DNA of 10,487 nucleotides from an uncultured Chlorobiaceae bacterium (GTDB lineage Bacteria; Bacteroidota; Chlorobiia; Chlorobiales; Chlorobiaceae): NCBI GenBank assembly GCA_903838095.1, contig CAILXE010000007.1, positions 1 to 10,487 of the forward strand, read 5' to 3'. Shown piece by piece: positions 7,314 to 10,487 of this stretch (position 1 is its first letter; each line of letters starts with the position of its first letter). The notes under the pieces were generated by a model. It saw only the letters and a program-made list of their open reading frames with translations, ran no database searches and was not told where the DNA came from. The position numbers and the translations under genes were made by a program.

Positions 7314-9032
7314 GTGCGAAATATCATTGCATTTAAAGCAGGGTCTTTTATCGGTCTACTTTCGGCTCTTGCGGTTGCTTCACCAGCTTTGCCGATTTAT
7401 GCGGCGGTTCCTCCTCCAGGTGCAGGCAGTATACTTCGTGACCAGCAGAATCTAAACAAGCAACCTCGTCAGTTGCCTGAATCAGAAAAAGTCAAAGAGC
7501 AATCAGCGACAAAAACGGAGATGGGCGCTCTTGTATCTGTGAAGGATTTTACCTTCAGCGGTTACGAGGGAATTGCGACTGATGGGGAGCTACAGGCACT
7601 GGTGGCGGACGCAAAAGGCAAAACCATAACGTTCGGTGAGCTGAAAGCACTTACCAATAAAATTACTGCCCATTTCAACAAAAAGGGATGGTTCCGCGCA
7701 AGGGCTTATCTTCCCAAGCAGGATGTGACTGATGGTATCATCGAAATAGCTGTTATTCAGGGCGCAAGCGATGGCAGTCTTGATCTGAAGCTTGACAGAA
7801 CTGCACGGATATGTCAAAATGTTCTCCGCGATATCGGCGAAACTGCGGTACGCAAGGGCGAGCCACTCAAGGAAAAAGAGCTCGAGCGTTCAGTTCTTCT
7901 GATGAATGATCTGCCAGGCATCATTGCACGGGTTTCAATGGCCCAGGGAACAATTCCGGGCACAACCAGAGTCTCCCTGGCGGTAAGCGAAGGCCCAATT
8001 CTTTCAGGGGTGCTTTTTGGCGATAATTATGGCAACCATTATACCGGTGCATTCAGGGTTAATACCACCGTATCAATTAATGATCCTTTTCGGTATGGAG
8101 ATCAGGTCTCTGCTCTTCTGACTGAAGCCGAAGGCCTTGTTCAGGGCCGCATTGGTTACAGTTTACCCATATTGGTTCCAGGCCTCCGTGCGATGGTCTC
8201 TTATACCGGGATGAGTTATGAACTCGGTCATGAATTTACCGCGCTAAACTACAAAGGAAGCAGTAATAATGTCGATGCAGGTCTTACGTATTCAGTGGTT
8301 CGCAGCCGAACCAGCAATCTTTGGACCGGGCTTTCATACCAATATAAAGTACTTGTTGATACACAGGCAGGTGTGGATATCTCCGACAAGCAACTGCACA
8401 GTGTAACATTGAGCGCCAACGGTGACCATTATGATAAATTCTGGGGTGGCGGCTCTATCACCTACAATGTAGGCGCCACCACCGGCAACCTTCATGAGTC
8501 TATCGCCCCAACCGGAAGAGAGGGACGATACACTCGTTTTAATGCGGGACTGACGCGTGTTCAGCGTCTTGCAGACGGAGTCAGCCTGAATGTTTCAGGA
8601 GTTGCCCAGAAGGCGCTTGATAATCTTGAAAACAGCGAGCAACTTTCACTTGGTGGTCCATTCGGTATTCGTGCATATCCAGTGGGTGAGGCGTCAGGAG
8701 ATGAGGGGCAGCTTGTTTCAGCAGATCTCCGTTTTAATATCCCCCTTGCACCTAAATACGGGACTCTTCAGGCCAGTGGTTTTTTTGATGCAGGGCATAT
8801 TACCCTCAATAAAGATCGTTTTGCCGGCGACGTCCTCAATGACTCGAATCGTAACGATTACTGGTTACAGGGTGCGGGCGTAGGATTCAACTATATATTT
8901 ACGGAAAGAGGTGCAGTTCGGGCAAGCTGGGCACATGTGATTGGCAACAACCCCGGACAAAGACTGGGTAAAAACTCGGACGGGCAGGACGACAAAAGCC
9001 GTTTCTGGTTGCAAGGCGAAGTATATTTTTAG
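7314..9032 (+). CDS. TpsB outer-membrane transporter of two-partner secretion (ShlB/FhaC/HecB family)
   Basis: This is the outer-membrane beta-barrel pore of a type Vb secretion system, which recognises and exports the adjacent TpsA. It has 572 residues, normal for the family. Residues 1-30 are a signal peptide with likely cleavage after PIYA. Residues 34-48 (PPGAGSILRDQQN) match the N-terminal plug-helix region. POTRA1 is about 73-150 and POTRA2 about 155-230. A 16-strand barrel follows from about 235. The conserved loop-6 segment LGGPFGIRAYPVGEASGDEG (446-465) carries the family Arg (R453), followed by the DLRFNIP and FFDAG strands. The chain ends in Phe (GEVYF), the usual BAM recognition signal. 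The start is GTG: the frame has a stop at 7305-7307, no in-frame ATG lies between, and the signal peptide begins properly here. No Shine-Dalgarno sequence is evident. tpsA begins 59 bases downstream, the same B-then-A order as shlBA. Confidence 0.95.
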   Translation: MRNIIAFKAGSFIGLLSALAVASPALPIYAAVPPPGAGSILRDQQNLNKQPRQLPESEKVKEQSATKTEMGALVSVKDFTFSGYEGIATDGELQALVADAKGKTITFGELKALTNKITAHFNKKGWFRARAYLPKQDVTDGIIEIAVIQGASDGSLDLKLDRTARICQNVLRDIGETAVRKGEPLKEKELERSVLLMNDLPGIIARVSMAQGTIPGTTRVSLAVSEGPILSGVLFGDNYGNHYTGAFRVNTTVSINDPFRYGDQVSALLTEAEGLVQGRIGYSLPILVPGLRAMVSYTGMSYELGHEFTALNYKGSSNNVDAGLTYSVVRSRTSNLWTGLSYQYKVLVDTQAGVDISDKQLHSVTLSANGDHYDKFWGGGSITYNVGATTGNLHESIAPTGREGRYTRFNAGLTRVQRLADGVSLNVSGVAQKALDNLENSEQLSLGGPFGIRAYPVGEASGDEGQLVSADLRFNIPLAPKYGTLQASGFFDAGHITLNKDRFAGDVLNDSNRNDYWLQGAGVGFNYIFTERGAVRASWAHVIGNNPGQRLGKNSDGQDDKSRFWLQGEVYF

Positions 9033-9091
9033 AAAAAACAAGATAGAAAGGTCATTAACTTCAGTTTTCGCAAGTAGCTAAAGCCAATATT

Positions 9092-9247
9092 ATGAACAGG
9101 ATTTTTAACGTCGTTTGGTCACACACAAAGGAGATGTGGATTGTAGTCTCCGAAAAGGTAAAGTCAAACGGAGGGGTTCCAAAATCACCGCTTCGTAGTC
9201 TTGCAGTGCTCGCAGTGATGCTTGCGGCAGGAGACCCGGCTTATGCT
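9092..9247 (+). other. Extended signal peptide (ESPR) plus Sec signal core of TpsA
   Basis: Residues 1-27 follow the ESPR pattern: M-N-R/K-I/Y-hydrophobic-VW near the start, then M-W-x-V-V-S-E and a basic, glycine-ending stretch. A normal n/h/c signal peptide follows (about 28-52), with the small-x-small site A50-Y51-A52. ESPRs slow inner-membrane translocation of very large autotransporters and TpsA proteins, which suggests the mature protein here is large. The boundary is by eye. Confidence 0.85.
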
Positions 9248-10487
9248 ATCGATCCCGTAGCATTGCCTGTTGGAGGACAGGTCACCTCTGGCAATGCCAC
9301 TATAGCCTCTGATCTGAACAAGATGACGGTGACACAGACGTCCCAGCAAATGATTGCGAATTGGGACAGTTTCAATATTGGTGCCAATGCTGCGGTACGT
9401 TTTGATCAGCCAAACAGTCAGGCTGCGGCACTGAACAGAATCAAAGACCAGAATCCGTCTTACATTATGGGTTCGCTCTCCTCGAATGGAAAGGTGTTTT
9501 TGCTTAATCCATCGGGAATTGTTATTGGCAAGACAGCACAGGTTGATGTCGGAAGCCTTGTTGCCTCGACGCTGAGCATGGCAGATGAAGACTTCCTGGC
9601 AGGACAATACAAGTTCAGCAATTCGGGTAAATTCAGTTTAATCCAAAATGAGGGCGCAATTAATGCTGCTGACGGAGGTGTTGTCGCGCTTATTGCCCCC
9701 AACGTGGTCAACGACGGAAGTATAACCGCCAACGGTGGCAGTGTTTTACTTGCCGCTGGCAATCAGGTAATGCTTGATTTTGTTGGTGACGGCCTCATTA
9801 CCTATAATGTTGATGAAGGCGCAGTGAACGCCTTGGTAGAGAACAAGGGACTTATCAAGGCTGATGGCGGGCTTGTGGTCATGACCACAAAAGCTGCTGA
9901 CGAACTGATTCAGTCAACGGTCAACAACAGCGGTGTTATAGAGGCTCAGACGGTGACCGAGAAAGCTGGGCGGATTATTCTTGATGCAGGTGCTGGTAGC
10001 ACAACCCTTTCAGGCATATTGGATGCTTCGGCTCCAAATGGTGGTGATGGCGGCTTTATTGAGACGTCCGGGGCGGTGGTGAATATTGACGATACGGCAA
10101 TAGTTACCACGTTGGCTGCGACTGGAAAGACAGGTACCTGGTTGATTGACCCGAATTATTTTACTATTATTCCCGGCTCTACCCCTAATTTTGGTAGCGC
10201 TATGGGAGCAACAGCATTGAGAAACGCACTCAGGAGTGGCGACGTTAGGATTTGGGCAACTTTCGATATAAGTAATATTGCTCCTGTTTCTTTGGATGGT
10301 GCTGGAACACTGACACTTGACGCCGGTAGGGACATTTATATTCTTAATCCTGTCACTGCGACAAACAGTAGTGCTGGTTTGATCTTTAAAGCCGGCCATG
10401 ATATTAATATCGCAAATACTGTTACAGGTGCTGGCAATTTGAGCTTCACCGCTACAGGAAATAACATTAATATTTATAATACTGTCA
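9092..10487 (+). CDS. TpsA filamentous haemagglutinin-like exoprotein (3' end beyond window)
   Basis: Only the first 465 codons are in the window, with no stop reached. The product should be secreted by the TpsB encoded 59 bases upstream and act as a surface adhesin or other large exoprotein. Residues 1-27 are an extended signal peptide region (MNRIFNVVWSHTKEMW) before a classical signal core (34-52) with cleavage expected after PAYA. Residues about 53-175 are the haemagglutination activity/TPS domain, with NPSG at 139-142 in place of the usual NPNG. Further beta-helix segments follow, rich in Gly, Asn, Val and Ile (ADGGVVALIAPNVVNDGSI, GGDGGFIETSGA, GTWLIDPNYFTI). The last 60 residues form regular beta-helix rungs. 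No cysteine occurs in the visible part, as is usual for exported beta-helices. The ATG at 9092 was chosen because it yields a textbook ESPR. Total length and C-terminal function cannot be seen. Confidence 0.93.
   Translation, partial: MNRIFNVVWSHTKEMWIVVSEKVKSNGGVPKSPLRSLAVLAVMLAAGDPAYAIDPVALPVGGQVTSGNATIASDLNKMTVTQTSQQMIANWDSFNIGANAAVRFDQPNSQAAALNRIKDQNPSYIMGSLSSNGKVFLLNPSGIVIGKTAQVDVGSLVASTLSMADEDFLAGQYKFSNSGKFSLIQNEGAINAADGGVVALIAPNVVNDGSITANGGSVLLAAGNQVMLDFVGDGLITYNVDEGAVNALVENKGLIKADGGLVVMTTKAADELIQSTVNNSGVIEAQTVTEKAGRIILDAGAGSTTLSGILDASAPNGGDGGFIETSGAVVNIDDTAIVTTLAATGKTGTWLIDPNYFTIIPGSTPNFGSAMGATALRNALRSGDVRIWATFDISNIAPVSLDGAGTLTLDAGRDIYILNPVTATNSSAGLIFKAGHDINIANTVTGAGNLSFTATGNNINIYNTV
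9248..9616 (+). other. TPS (haemagglutination activity) domain of TpsA
   Basis: Residues 53-175 carry the secretion domain that docks with the TpsB POTRA domains. Recognisable parts are ITSG-like GGQVTSGNATI (61-71), the WDSFNIGANAAVRFDQPN segment (91-108), AALNRI (112-117), the GSLSSNGKVFLLNPSGIVIG block (127-146) and VDVGSLVAST (151-160). The domain is complete. The NPNG turn reads NPSG (9506-9517). Confidence 0.85.
10307..10487 (+). repeat. Start of a beta-helix repeat array in TpsA
   Basis: Three consecutive, degenerate protein repeats run off the window end: TLTLDAGRDIYILNPVTA (406-423), GLIFKAGHDINIANTVTG (429-446) and NLSFTATGNNINIYNTV (449-465). Each has alternating hydrophobics, a G-(R/H/N)-(D/N)-I-(Y/N)-I core and a closing N-x-V turn. 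Spacing is about 20-24 residues, the length of one turn of a right-handed parallel beta-helix. The repeat is clear in protein and only weak at DNA level, so it is old rather than recently amplified. Confidence 0.7.

Noticed and set aside
9185..9607. 140-codon minus-strand frame inside tpsA
   Set aside because: It is a shadow of the TPS domain coding sequence, which is unambiguous on the plus strand.
1..10487. tRNA or rRNA genes, CRISPR arrays, insertion sequences, integrase genes or attachment-site repeats marking a mobile island
   Set aside because: None were seen on either strand. Almost all of the window is accounted for by recognised genes, and the secretion cassette shows no flanking mobility signature inside the window.

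Overview
The window looks like a chromosomal segment of a green sulfur bacterium (Chlorobiaceae, Chlorobiota). The main reasons are the Chlorobium-like phosphoglycerate kinase, a YidC of the Bacteroidota/Chlorobiota type with Lys in place of the usual groove Arg, and a rhomboid with the short C-terminal tail common in that phylum. Base composition is moderate. The genus and species cannot be fixed from the sequence alone.

Layout. (1) Bases 1-3552, plus strand: the 3' part of yidC (membrane protein insertase), a PAP2-family membrane phosphatase 7 bases after it, and an RlmD/RumA-type 23S rRNA m5U methyltransferase after a further 45 bases. (2) Bases 3558-7054, minus strand: in transcription order a small AroQ-type chorismate mutase, mltG (endolytic murein transglycosylase), a 109-base gap, pgk (phosphoglycerate kinase) and a rhomboid intramembrane protease. 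This block meets the rRNA methyltransferase tail to tail with only 5 bases between stop codons. (3) Bases 7055-7313: a 259-base, AT-rich divergent intergenic region with an 11-base T run. (4) Bases 7314-10487, plus strand: a two-partner secretion (type Vb) cassette. It has a complete TpsB outer-membrane transporter (ShlB/FhaC/HecB family), then the first 465 codons of a TpsA filamentous-haemagglutinin-like exoprotein that runs off the window end.

How they fit together. Regions 1 and 2 are housekeeping: membrane protein insertion, lipid or undecaprenyl phosphate handling, rRNA modification, glycolysis/gluconeogenesis, aromatic amino acid supply and peptidoglycan chain termination. Region 4 is the accessory part. 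TpsA should cross the inner membrane through Sec using an extended signal peptide (ESPR). Its N-terminal TPS domain should dock with the POTRA domains of TpsB, and it should then be threaded out to fold as a long beta-helix at the cell surface. The most interesting points are the ESPR signal peptide in this phylum, the beginning beta-helix repeats, and the homopolymer-containing promoter region and unusual start context of tpsB. No RNA genes, CRISPR arrays, insertion sequences or convincing intrinsic terminators were seen.
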